The position numbers and the translations under genes were made by a program. Below, in pieces: positions 12,541 through 23,186 of a stretch of 64,000 nucleotides of DNA. Below the pieces are notes generated by a model that was given only the letters and a program-made list of their open reading frames with translations, was not told where the DNA came from and did not search any database. This stretch comes from Annona cherimola (lineage: Eukaryota > Streptophyta > Magnoliopsida > Magnoliales > Annonaceae): NCBI GenBank assembly GCA_030490835.1, contig CM059971.1:25289817-25353816 (forward strand), given 5' to 3'. Every line of letters begins with the position of its first letter. Position 1 is the first letter of the stretch.

Positions 12541-14161
12541 CCGTATGTCAAAATATCACATTTATCTTTAAAAATATTTAGAGATCAAACATCTGAAAAT
12601 ACACTTACTAGTTCATAAATTTGCAATTTATATTCATTTTCAAAGCGTCTGCATTAAGCATTATAATACCATATTCAACTATAAAAAGTTTCAAATATTA
12701 AACAGTTAAAATTAGATTTTATCGTGTTATATATTAGAAAAGTTATATCATTACAATTATTTTATGTACATTAACCTCTAATCACATCCCCAAATGTCAA
12801 AAAAGCTCTCCTTGGTCTTAAATTATTCTCTTATGGTTTCTAGTTGTGTCCTATCATTCTCTGATGGAACTTGTTCTTGCTTATATGCAGATTAACTTTT
12901 CGATTTTAGTTATGCAAGTGTCATTCACTCTTCATCATCAACACTTTGTTAGTGCTGTAAGTTCTCACTATAGCTTCTAGCCTGTATAAAGAAATGCACT
13001 ATTAATTTTGTAGTTATCATTTAATAATAGAAGAAATAAATGTCAATGTTATCCATATCATAAAAATATTAGTAAAACTGTGACTATCTGATATAAAGAA
13101 TAACATTATGAGTTTAGAAAGATGAATAAACATGTAATGGCCTAACAATCTATTTTAATTTTTGTAGAAATATTCAATATCATTTTGATATATAATAATT
13201 ATACACTAGGTTATGATTCAAAATAATAAGCCATTTTTATTTTAGATCATAACCTAATGTTAATAAGATAAATCACATTCAAGCATTTTATTTATTCAAA
13301 TTAATCATAAATAATTATATGCAAGGTAAATAAGAAGTTGACATTAAGAACTCTAGTTGAACTCATGCTAGATAAGAAAATGTCATAACAAGAATGAATT
13401 AGATTTCCATCATGTTTTCAAATATGATGATGTCATTTATTATAACATCTATTTGAATAGAATATGATTAAGGCTCAATGCTCCCTGGTGCATATACCCA
13501 TTTATTTTATTTTTTTGAAAATATTTTTATACAAATGTTAATATAAGTGTATTTAACATGTGTATCAATCTAAAATAAATGCTACTAATTTTTAAATTTT
13601 TCAAAAAAATCTAAAAATCTACAAAAATGGAAAATTTTAATACATATGTTAAATATACTTAAATTAACAGTTCCATAAAAAAATTAAAAAATAAAATTAA
13701 ATGGGTATATGCACGTAAGAGCATTGAGGGTTAATGCTCCTAAAAGCATAGGATCATATTCCCCATTTGAATTAACAATCCAATATCATATGTGAAACTA
13801 GCATATTCATTGAAGGAGCATGAAGAATGAACGCAATTCCATTAAAGCACCTCGTAACATCATTTATTTTACTATTATAAGAAAACTTATCCTAATCAAA
13901 GTCTTGGATAACTCGCATTTGCTGTAAAATGAATACATTCATATCTTAAAAACTGTTTAAATTTATGTGTTGATGTTAAATATAATAATAATAATTTATA
14001 CAATCATTTATATAGAAGTCATGTTTTAGACTATTTAAGTGTTAAAAATGTATTTAAATAAAATAATTTTATTATATTATTTTTTCCCATAATTTTCAGT
14101 GGAGGCCCACCCATACATATCTAATTTAGATGAAACTTATATACTTATAAAATAAATTATT
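12541..14161. other. AT-rich spacer, no gene
   Basis: Apart from the foldback element at 13474-13728, I see only AT-rich sequence with no convincing reading frame, no RT continuation and no second copia LTR belonging to the truncated element to the left. Confidence 0.6.
13474..13728. mobile_element. Foldback MITE (CAATGCTC / ATATACCCATTT family)
   Basis: The left arm starts CTCAATGCTCCCTGGTGC and reads on ATATACCCATTTATTTTATT. The right arm, reverse-complemented, starts CTCAATGCTCTTACGTGC and reads on ATATACCCATTTAATTTTATT. Complementarity continues inward through the GTTAAT...GTATTTAACATGTGTAT block for about 90 bp per arm. That inner block is shared with the elements at 16072, 57032 and 59152, so these form one family with different tips. 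The target duplication is not clear. Confidence 0.75.
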
Positions 14162-14166
14162 CTAAA

Positions 14167-15482
14167 TGTTGGTCCCGAGTTTATGGCAAAACCCAAGAGG
14201 GGAGGGGTGAATTGGGTTCTTGAAAAATTCTTTGGTAAATTAAAACTTAACCCCTTATAATTTCAATCCCCTTGATGAAACGTGATATGAGATAGAATGA
14301 AAGGGTGCAAATGGAATATAAAAATGTAAACAATCAAACCAAACAAGAGACAACAATATATAGTGGTTCGGGCAACCTTCCCTACTCCACTCTTCCAAGC
14401 ACACACCCGTTGTGTCTTGGGTTCCACTATTGTATTTTCAATACAATCTAGAGCACCCGCTCTCTTCTAGTTTCTAGCTCTAGGGGGCATATACAACAAT
14501 CACTTGTTGGTGAGACCAACTCCAACCAACCAAGTCCAATCTATTGGTGAGACAAACTCAAACCAATCAAGCAAAACCCGTTAGTGAGACAAACTCAAAC
14601 CAACCCCCTATTTTGCTTCTTCTTGAATTCGATCTCCAACACCAATCCAAGGCAACAACACAAAACAAAATGGACAAAAGAGAAATTACACTTTACAACG
14701 TGTATTCGATAAGCTCCGGAAGCTCCTTGTCATGTTTAGATGATAATCTTGGAAGCACACTTGGAAGTTGTAGCACTTGAAGCTTCAATAGTTGTTCAAA
14801 TAACTTCAACACACTTGAATATTAGAAGATGAAAGTCCAACTTGTGTTTTCCTCTTTCTTTCCTCCTTCTCTCTTGTCTCCACGTTCATTCTTCAATGGT
14901 ATATATAGAGGAAAAAAGGTTCTAACCGTTGGAGTGGAGATTCACGTGCATTTAGAGCTCCAACGTTCAGATTTTTTACCGTTACGAGTTGAAGTCGCAA
15001 GTGGAGTCAACTTCGGATGGGTGGAGTCGACTTCAGATGGGTGAAGTCGACTTGGGATGTGACTTCGTCTTGTTAAAACTCTCTGTCTACTCTCTATCCA
15101 GAATTCTGTCTTTGAAGTCGCAGGTGAAGTCGACTTGGGATGAGTGAAGTTGACTTCGGTTTGTTGAAGTCGACTTGGGATGAGACTTCACTTTGCTGTC
15201 TGTCCGAAGTCGCAGGCGAAGTCGACTTGGGTCTGGGACTTCACCCAAGTCGCAAGTGAAGTCGACTTGGCTGTGGGACTTCACTTTGCTGGACTTGCAA
15301 TTCATGAACTTAAGCTCTTAAAACTTGAATTATTTCACATTTTTATTTTCATACACATAATTAGAGACAAATTATCTAAGAACACTTAGACAAATTTATT
15401 AGATCATTTTTAATGATATTTCAATTATTTGTTAATCATCAAAATCAAATTAATCATTCTTAAAGTAAGCATATGATCAACA
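14167..15482 (-). mobile_element. Solo LTR of a copia element, TSD CTAAA
   Basis: On the minus strand it starts TGTTGATCATATGC and ends CTCGGGACCAACA. The 5-bp direct repeat CTAAA lies at 14162-14166 and 15483-15487, proving an LTR-type insertion. No internal region is left, so it is a solo LTR (1316 bp). It shares ends and inner blocks with the LTR at 7283-8918. Between about 14,990 and 15,290 it carries a dense run of GAAGTCGACTT and AAGTCGCA units. Small ORFs at 14544, 14829, 15087 and 15180 are inside it and are not genes. Confidence 0.92.
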
Positions 15483-15487
15483 CTAAA

Positions 15488-16071
15488 TACCCATGACCAC
15501 CCTAATTGAGGTGCAGCTAGAGGGACACTAGCATTTCCTCAAAGTAGACGATGTTAGATTATTAACTAATATGACAGATTGGAGTTGCTTTTTGGACTTG
15601 ATTACAACAACTTCAGCATTCTATAGTCTCACCGAAAACATGATTTCAAATGAGCATGGGCAAACTTTTTTTTTTTTTCCGATCAAAGATGAGCATGTCT
15701 AGTTCTAGAGTACAAGTACAGTGGGACTGAATACATTTTTGCTAAGTTGTGGTTAGAGCATTGGACTTATTTTTTTAATCTTTTTATTTTTTTGCTGAAC
15801 ACGGGGTCTACTTAAGATTAATCGAGTAATTTTTGGATATATTGATATTTTCTTGAATTTTGAAAAAGGGAAAAAAAGTTTAAATTTTTTCTCATTTTCA
15901 AAAATTCAAGGAAAAATACCAATGTATATCCAAATATAATACAATTTAATTTAAGTAAAAACACAGTTGGGTAAGAATACAGTTAGGCTCACATATCTCT
16001 GCCAAGATATTAAAAAAGAAAGATCATCATACAGTCTTGGCCATAGTATTGGATCACAATCCAAACTTGAA
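15488..16071. other. Spacer with a foldback at 15790-15965
   Basis: No gene. An imperfect inverted repeat is visible: TTGGATATATTGATATTTTC at about 15834 pairs with a stretch ending CAATGTATATCCAA at about 15934. Weaker pairing extends outward through a TACTTAA block on each side. It looks like an old short MITE of about 175 bp; no target duplication was found. Confidence 0.55.
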
Positions 16072-16479
16072 GGGATGCAATCTCCTGCGCCCGGGAGCAG
16101 GCAGCGCTCCCTGCTCCCGGGCGCATATACTTATTTTTTTTATTTTTTTTTCAAAATTTTTTCATAGAACTGTTAATCTAGGTGTATTTAACATGTGTGT
16201 AAATTTTTACCATTTTTGGAGTATTTTAGATATTTATTTTTTATTTTTGAAAATCAGTGACATTTTAGGTAATTTTAAATTACGAAAATGCCACTAATTT
16301 TCAAAAATCAAAAATAAATATCTAAAATACCCCAAAAATGGTAAAAATTTATACACATGTTAAATACACCTATATTAACATTTTAAAAAAAGAATTCAAA
16401 AAAGAATTCAAAAAAAAGAGGTGTGTGCGCCCGGGAGCAGGGAGCGCTGCCTGCTCCCGGGCGCAGGAGATTGCGTCCC
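16072..16479. mobile_element. Mutator-like MITE with 9-bp TSD and GC-rich palindromic ends
   Basis: The left end is GGGATGCAATCTCCTG and the right end, reverse-complemented, is GGGACGCAATCTCCTG. Each is followed by a GC-rich block (GCGCCCGGGAGCAGG...). The direct repeat AAACTTGAA flanks it at 16063-16071 and 16480-16488, a 9-bp target duplication of the kind made by Mutator-like transposases. The arms pair along nearly the whole 408 bp, so the element is a near-perfect long hairpin. The 38-bp GC-rich block at each end is also an almost perfect palindrome on its own. It encodes nothing and would depend on a transposase elsewhere. It lies about 400 bp upstream of the trihelix gene. Confidence 0.92.
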
Positions 16480-16488
16480 AAACTTGAA

Positions 16489-16879
16489 AGGCCCATATAC
16501 ATAAAATCTTTTAAAATTATATCAAAATACTAATTTTTTTCTGAACTGAATTAAAATACTACTTCTAGTTATGGCCTTTGGTGTCTTCCACATATAGATT
16601 ATAGTGATTACATTTGATTAAAACATAAAACAAGACAAAGCCGAAAGTTATACTTTCCATTTCTCGAAGCGCAGCCAGAAAATGGCGAGCGTAGAACATG
16701 ACAGGTGGCCCGCTTAATATAATTAATTATACTAAACGCGTGCAGAATTACAGAGATTAAGTTTAGAAAAGCCCCTTAAACCCCCCTACTCAACGCGCTC
16801 TATTCCCCTCTCTTCCCACCCTCCGTCCTTCCCAACGGACTTCCGTTTCCGTCCATTCCGTCACGTCCACCTCTTTCGA
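16489..16879 (+). promoter_or_regulatory. Presumed promoter and 5' UTR of the trihelix gene
   Basis: This is the interval between the MITE and the ATG at 16880. An AT-rich palindromic stretch (ATATAATTAATTATAC) lies near 16,717-16,732, a possible TATA region. A pyrimidine-rich C/T leader, typical of plant 5' UTRs, fills about 16,780-16,879. Positions of the real start site cannot be read from sequence alone. Confidence 0.4.
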
Positions 16880-19800
16880 ATGGCCCAAGATTCTCCTCCC
16901 CCAACCAACGGCGCCTCGAACGGCCGTCATAACGGCAGCGACGAACGGCCGCCCCGTCTGCCGCGCTGGACCCGGCAGGAGATACTCGTCCTCATCCAAG
17001 GGAAGAAAGTGGCGGAGTCACGCGTCCGCCGTGGCCGCTCAGCCTCCTTCGGCGCTCCGGCTGCCACCGCCGTCGAGCCCAAGTGGGCGTCCGTGGCGTC
17101 CTACTGCCGGCGGCACGGCGTCGACCGGGGGCCCGTGCAGTGCCGAAAGCGGTGGAGCAACCTCTCCGGAGACTTCAAGAAGATCAAGGAGTGGGAGGCG
17201 AGGGTGGCGGAGGGAGCTTCACGGCCGTCGGACTCGTTCTGGGCGATGAGGGCCGACGCCAGGAGGGAGAAGAAGCTTCCGGGCTTCTTTGACCGCGAGG
17301 TCTACGATATCTTGAATCAGGGGGGAGTGGGTCCCACCAAGGAAGGGGTGGAATTGGCGGCGGTGGCGGCGGCGGTTGTCGAGGAGGAGGAGGTGATCTT
17401 TGACAGCGGGAGGGCAGCGGCAGCGGAGGATGGCCTGTTTTCGGACTCGGAGCAGCCAGCGAGCCCTGAGAAGGCTGCGGTGGCGGCAGAGGATGAAGAG
17501 AGTCCGGTGACGGACGCGACACCCATTTCAGGTACATGATTCTGGTTTGCTCGAGCTTCTTCATTCCAATATGAATCTTTTGGCTATATAAGATGGTTGT
17601 TACGAAATGCTCTGAAAGTGTATGATTCTTGTTCCCTTAAGCCTTCTTCGATCCAATTCGAATATTTTGGCTTTATAAGATGGTTGTTGTGAAATGATCT
17701 GAACCGTTGATTGGGTGAATTTGATTGTGGATTAGGCGTGCATGGAGAGCTTTTGATAATCCGATTTGTTCAGTAGTTGATTTTACTGCGCTGGAGAATT
17801 TTGTGTTGTGATTAGATGGGGCAGATCAGTGATGAGCGGCACAGACCACGGATTGGACATGTTGCTTGCTAGAGGATGAATTGGGATGTTGGGCAGTGGT
17901 TCTATAATGATCTGGACTACTATGGACGGACGGATGGATATGAATGTGGATAAGCTGGAGATTATGTATTGCCCTCGGATATTTACATGGTTATGATTGG
18001 TGCAATGACGAGATCAGATGCAAGAAAATGTTTAATAATTATATCGAGCAAAACCGAAATGAAGAGCAGAGACGAGCAGTTGCAGCATGTTGATTTCATG
18101 CCAGTTGGTATGAAGTAGAACTTGTGTTTGGCTTTTCCCACGCATATCTTTCATTTGACTTGACCTATGATAGATGGTGCCATGCAGCAAAATCTGCTAA
18201 TCTTATCATTTGGAGCAATGTTGTTGGAAGGTTTCTCTATATGAATAATTGGGAGTTCCTGCATAGAATTACAATGTTTTGAGGTGGAAAATGAAAAGGG
18301 AATGATGTTGGCAAAGTGAAAATGATGTCGATGAAATAATCTATCATTATAGAGATGTAATGTAAGTTTGCGCTTTGAATCCTCATGTTCTATTCGGTTA
18401 TTTTGAAGATGTAGAAAGTTTTGAAGGGCTCAAGTCAGTTGGATGGGGTTGTGGAACCTGCTAGTTTTAAAAACTGTGATATCCCACATCGGTTAGGATG
18501 AGGGAGGGGAGCCTGGGCTATAAGTGGAGGCCGCCAGGTATCTGAGTGAGGCGCCTTTTGAGGAAGGACGGGATGCGCGTGAACCCAGAGGGGCAAAACC
18601 GTGCGGGCCAAAGCCCAAAGCGGACAATACCTTACTGTTAGGCCTTGGGCGTTACAAAATGGTATCAGAGCCGACTCCCGACCTCCGGCCGATGGTGTCC
18701 AGCGAGGACGCTAGAGCCCCAAGGGGGGTGAATGTGATATCCCACATCGGTTAGGATGAGGGGGGAAGCCTGGGTTATAAGTGGAGGCCGCCAGGTACCT
18801 CAATGAGGCGCCTTTTGGGGAAGGACGGGATGCGCGTGAACCCAAAAGGGCAAAACCGTGCGGGCTGAGGTCCAAAGCGGACAATACCTTACTGTTAGGC
18901 CTGAGGTGTTACAAAATGGTATCAGAGCCGACTCCCGACCTCCGGCCGATGGTGTCCAGCAGGGACGCTGGAGCCCCAAGGGGGGGTGAATGTGATATCC
19001 CACATCAGTTAGGATGAGGGGGGGAGCCTGGGCTATAAGTGGAAGCCGCCAGGTATCTGAGTGAGGCGCCTTTTGGGGAAGGACGGGATGCGCGTGAACC
19101 CAGAGGGGCAAAACCGTGCGGGCCGAAGCCCAAAGCGGACAATACCTTACTGTTAGGCCTGGGGCGTTACAAAAACATTGATGAATTATCTATTTTTCAT
19201 GGCCTACCACCTGCCTATAGGTTGTAGCAATATTATTAAAACAGGAGTCTATATTCGACTACTAAAAGCAAGATTGGTCTATGTTTTCCAAATATTGCAA
19301 CTTCTAAAGCATGGTAAAACTAGAGACAAGAAGTTAATCAAAAACAAAAAGACAAAACAAAAAGCTAGAGTCAAGAAAGTCCTTCGGTTTTGCTTAATAA
19401 ACATTAAGGTCCAAATTGTTGGAGGTTATAGAATAAACATCTGGTTTTCTTTACTGAGAAAGAGTCCCTATTGTGTATGAAAATTTCTCAAATTTCCATT
19501 TCTCTGTTTGATTTTAAATGTAAATACCATTTGTGGAATTTTTAAATCATGAGAAATTATTTCTCCTCCAAAAGGTTGCAACAATGTCCTTCCCAGCTCC
19601 CAACCATCATTTAACAATTATGAAGCATGACTAAGGAATGATTGTAAAATATGACCTTTTTGCCTCATCACGTTTCTTTTCATGATTCATTTGTCAATGA
19701 ATATTTGTTCATTATTTTGATTTTTAGTGGATAACAGTAACACCACTGAGAAATAGCAGAAACAAAATACTGCAGAAATTAAAAAGGAGCACATCCTGGG

Positions 19801-21473
19801 AGCAGATGGATACTGGAGTTAACTTTGAAATAACAGGACCATATGAGTGAAAATTTTCTATAAAAGCATGGGGGAATCTCCTGATCTGAAGTATTTGAGA
19901 TGGCTATGTTGTAGGCATTATGAGTTTACTCTTCAAATTGCCTATTTTTTGTTGCAGACCATATGATCTGCGATTTACCCTTCCCCCATGGAGTCCTCAG
20001 TCGAGCTTCATGACCAATTCCCAGTCCAAAATCTGGGATATTCCCATCCAGACTCTACAAAAAATTTTGTGCAGCTTTGCTCTTGCTCAACATGTCGAGG
20101 TGGGCATACAATTATTCATCCTTTGTCTACAATTGGATAGCATTGTATCCTTATGTCACAGGCCTGCTTAGCTAAGCAGCGAATAGGGGATGAATTTGAT
20201 GTTTTACAAATTAAGACCCAAATGGTGAAGGTAACCGGAGTAAAGACTCTGAGTACCATAAGTAATGAAGCATCACAAAAGTGTGAGACAAGTACTGACA
20301 AATTATAGTGGCTGAGCCCGTACTTGATGCCTACTCCACCTTCCAAAATTCCTAAACCTTGGATTCCTCTATCCACTTGTAGAATCAAGTTCACTAATTG
20401 CCTCATGGATTCTCAAGCTTTAGGGGGACTTATAAATACAATACTCCAGAAGTCTTCTTGATCCATAATAAAAGGAATTATGCCTCTTTATAGGCATATT
20501 ACAAAAGTTAAATATATAAAAAGGGTAGCCCCGGTGCATTAAGCTCTCATATGCACGGGGATATTACTAAAGTTAAATATAAAAGACAATCCCACAATAT
20601 TGGCTCAGAGAAGTTTCTTCCTAATAGATTGAAGATTCACACTGGAAGAATATCAGTCTTTCTTTCTTTCTTTTTTCTTTTCTTTTCTTTTTTTTATTTT
20701 GAGTGTAATAATATCTTGCTTTTATGCTGTCTAGAATTAGCCTAGAATATCTTTCCTCCAGAGGAATAAATAGGAGGGACCTAGTTCAAGTGACTAATGA
20801 AGCTTTTCCTCCCATCTTTTGCTCCATGGAGCTGTTGAAGACCATATGGATCAAACTTCCATTTGTTAATGACCTTTTTTGGGCCCTTCATCTGCATCCT
20901 CTGGGGAATAATAGGGATGTCCATCATGTGCTAGAAGCAGAGGCAAGAAATTCTTTCGGAATGGTAGTATTGTATTTTATGTTTGTAAACATGCACTACT
21001 TGCAAATTAACTAGATGAAAGTGACAGGTGCAGTCTCAACTTCTGGTCATATTTACTTTTTGTTTATAATCTACTTCCCTGTGTTTCTTTTTGTTAGTAT
21101 TTTGCACCAATATTTTTGTTCCCATCATTTACATTTGTAATAGCTTAACAAGATCGATAAGATTCATCTTCTGTTTAAGGACCTTTCAGAAGATTGGTGT
21201 AGAATTTGGATTTTCTTTATTTCTTTCAAATGCAAATCACTGCAGCACCCATTTGGAGAATTGCTTGTAATTTTCTTTCCTTTGTCTGCAGAACGGCAGT
21301 ACAACCCCTTTGATGAAGGACATCTAGAGGCAGGTGAGGCTCTCAAACATACTTGTTCATTTATTGAGGTTTACTGATCTTAGTAGTGATATCCGAAAAA
21401 TTAAATGAGGTTTACTGATCTTAGTAGTGATATCTGAAAAATTATGAAACTGGAGTTTCATGTGAAATAAATA

Positions 21474-21516
<43 letters not shown>

Positions 21517-23186
21517 TTTTATTATTGAGATCAAATCAATGTGTTAGCTCCATTTCTAAGTATTCTCTCTACTTGATTTGCTTTACTGACACTTAATGTC
21601 ATCACCTTTGACAAAGTCTAATTCCGGAGAATTTTTCAAATTGAAGTCACCTCTTCCTCTCTCATTATTCAAATCAATTAGATGTTTGAGTTCTGTTTTT
21701 AAATATCATTTTCATTATCTTCAGATACGCTTTTATTATTCAGATCAAATCAATGTGTTAGCTCCATTTCTTAGTGTTCTCTTTACTTTATTTGCTTCAC
21801 TGACACTTAGTATCATCGTCTTTAACTAAGTTCAATTCTGGTGATTAGGGTTTGGCTGCAAGAATATTTTCCTACTGCTGTATCAGTGTTCTTGGACTAA
21901 TCTCCGTATGCCTGTGACATGCATTTTTAGAATTATTTTCAAATTGAAGTCGCCTCTTCCTCTCTCATTATTCAAATCAAGTAGATGTTTCAGTTCCATG
22001 TTTAAGTATTCTCTTCAATTTATTATCATATTCAAATCAAGTAGATTTTTGGGTTCCATTTTTAAGTATTCTCTTCAATTTATTGTCATTTTTCATTAAC
22101 TAAGCTCTATTGCAACAAATGGGGTTTAGCCACAAAATTCTTGTTTGCTGTTGTGTCATGATTCATGCTTGCTGGTTTCTCAAAAGGTTTTACAAAGATC
22201 TCCCATCTTCGCACCATCTTTTTCTGGGCTTTTATTGTCAAATAGATCAGGGAATGACTGGTGCCAGTTGATTTTCTATCGACATTGTGGAGGCTGTGAT
22301 ACCTTAGTGGATCAATTAAAGAACCAGCAAGTTGACACTTCAATATGGCCTTCTGTGTGCAAATCAAATCTGAGGAATTAATAAAAAGAATCATGTAGAA
22401 ATGTGCTTACTATACAATAGTACCATAAAAAAATTAAACGTAGCCTTTCCTGCAAGAAAGCCATGCTTTCTTGCAGAATGGCTTTCTTGCAGAAAACATG
22501 CCTCCCATTTCCTTTTAGTTGTCTTCTATTTGATGAATGAATCATCTTGCTCTGGGCTATTTTGTTTGAAGGAGTAATTCAACTGCAAAGGGTAACGCCT
22601 GCCAAGCCCTTGATGGATTACTTGCATGAAAAATTAAACTAGATAGTCAAGTGATCAATTTCATTTTGGTAACCATCGTGCATGGTTTGAAATAATTATC
22701 TGACTCCTCATCTATTGGTTAGAAAACATTCATTAAAAAAAAAAATCAATTATCATGAAAGAAAGAAGCAAATCACTGTATTTTGATCGCACTTGGAATG
22801 AAATAGAGGATGATGGCTTGGATTAATCTAATGTTTGACTTATTAAAGGAAGGGGATTGGAAGATTTCACGTCCTTCTGTTGTTGAACTTTTGCCGCAGG
22901 CGTGGACAACGAACAGCAGCCGGACGCAGGCACTGGGAAAGCATCTGGATCACCAGAATGTAGGAAACGGAAGCGAGTTTCACCAGAGAGTGTTGGACTT
23001 CCCAACCTGCAGGATCAGTTAATGGATGTTATGGAGCAGAACAGTAAAATGCTGCTGGCCCAGCTTGAAGCTCAGAATATCAACTGCCAGCTAGATAGAG
23101 ACCAAAGAAAGGACCACACGGATGGCCTGCTCAGTGTCCTTGGCAAGCTTGCTGATGCTCTGGGAAGAATTGCGGATAAGTTATAA
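16880..23186 (+). CDS. ASR3: Trihelix transcription factor, ASR3-like (3 exons)
   Basis: Exons are 16880-17531, 21292-21333 and 22900-23186. All junctions are GT-AG and in phase 1, giving 326 residues. Residues about 28-108 form the trihelix DNA-binding domain with its three Trp residues (W30, W69, W92; PRWTRQEILVLIQGKK, EPKWASV, CRKRWSNLSGDFKKIKEWE). FWAMR and KKLPGFFDREVYDIL follow, as in Arabidopsis ASR3. A basic cluster RKRKRV (253-258) is a likely nuclear localisation signal. The last 60 residues form an amphipathic coiled coil (LMDVMEQNSKMLLAQLEAQN, LGKLADALGRIADKL) for dimerisation. ASR3 is known as an MPK4-phosphorylated repressor of immune genes. SP/TP sites in SPEK and SPVTDATP could serve here (inference). 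Exon 1 is GC-rich, unlike the surroundings. Introns 1 and 2 carry a TRIM, a SINE remnant and repeats. An ASR3 paralogue rather than the strict orthologue is possible. Confidence 0.92.
18475..19171 (+). mobile_element. TRIM with three LTRs and two internal regions, TSD AAAAC
   Basis: Three LTR copies of about 181 bp (18475-18656, 18733-18913, 18991-19171) start TGTGATATCCCACATC and end at or near GTTACA. Between them are two about 77-bp internal regions. Each has the primer site TGGTATCAGAGC (18660-18671, 18917-18928) and a purine-rich tract CCCCAAGGGGGG just before the next LTR. The direct repeat AAAAC flanks the whole at 18470-18474 and 19172-19176. It is a non-coding terminal-repeat retrotransposon in miniature that depends on enzymes from other elements. 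The extra unit is best explained by unequal recombination between LTRs. Short ORFs at 18524, 18781, 18800 and 19039 are inside LTRs and are not genes. Confidence 0.93.
20496..20585 (-). mobile_element. 5'-truncated Au-type SINE tail with duplicated flanks
   Basis: A 38-40 bp core at 20522-20560 (GGGTAGCCCCGGTGCATTA ... ATGCACGGGG) matches the 3'-terminal part of the plant Au SINE as I remember it, on the minus strand. It is flanked by near-identical stretches ATATTACAAAAGTTAAATAT (20496) and ATATTACTAAAGTTAAATAT (20561). These long direct repeats are the target duplications expected of LINE-mobilised insertions. The tRNA-derived head with A and B boxes is missing. Confidence 0.6.
21474..21517. 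repeat. Compound (CT)n(CA)n microsatellite
   Basis: A run of CT dinucleotides passes directly into CA dinucleotides inside intron 2 of the trihelix gene. Confidence 0.95.
21520..22090. repeat. Degenerate tandem repeats in intron 2, unit about 210 bp
   Basis: The block GATCAAATCAATGTGTTAGC with its downstream TTCTCTCTACTT/ACTGACACTTA sequence occurs at about 21530 and again at about 21740. The block TTTTCAAATTGAAGTC(A/G)CC with CCTCTTCCTCTCTCATTATT occurs at about 21633 and 21937. A shorter ATTCAAATCAAGTAGAT unit recurs at about 21970 and 22030. Copies differ by scattered changes, so the duplications are not recent. Confidence 0.8.
22451..22494. repeat. Perfect 11-bp hairpin with direct repeat
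   Basis: TGCAAGAAAGC and GCTTTCTTGCA pair around a 3-base loop (22451-22475). GCTTTCTTGCAGAA is then repeated directly at 22465-22478 and 22481-22494. It lies in intron 2 of the trihelix gene. Confidence 0.85.

Larger units (their letters stand above)
17532..21291 (+). other. Intron 1 of the trihelix gene (3.76 kb)
   Basis: The donor GTACAT follows TTTCAG at 17531 and the acceptor CTGCAG ends at 21291. It contains the three-LTR TRIM (18475-19171) and the SINE remnant with its duplicated flanks (20496-20585). Otherwise it is AT-rich unique-looking sequence without credible ORFs. Reading through the donor gives a stop two codons later (TGA 17537-17539), so the 219-codon frame of exon 1 alone is not the real protein. 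Confidence 0.85.

Noticed and set aside
17184..17564. Minus-strand Pro/Ser-rich ORF over ASR3 exon 1
   Set aside because: GC-rich exon shadow; the plus strand encodes a clear trihelix domain.
18524..19227. Repeated ORFs beginning MEAARYL
   Set aside because: Translations of the TRIM LTRs, which are non-coding.
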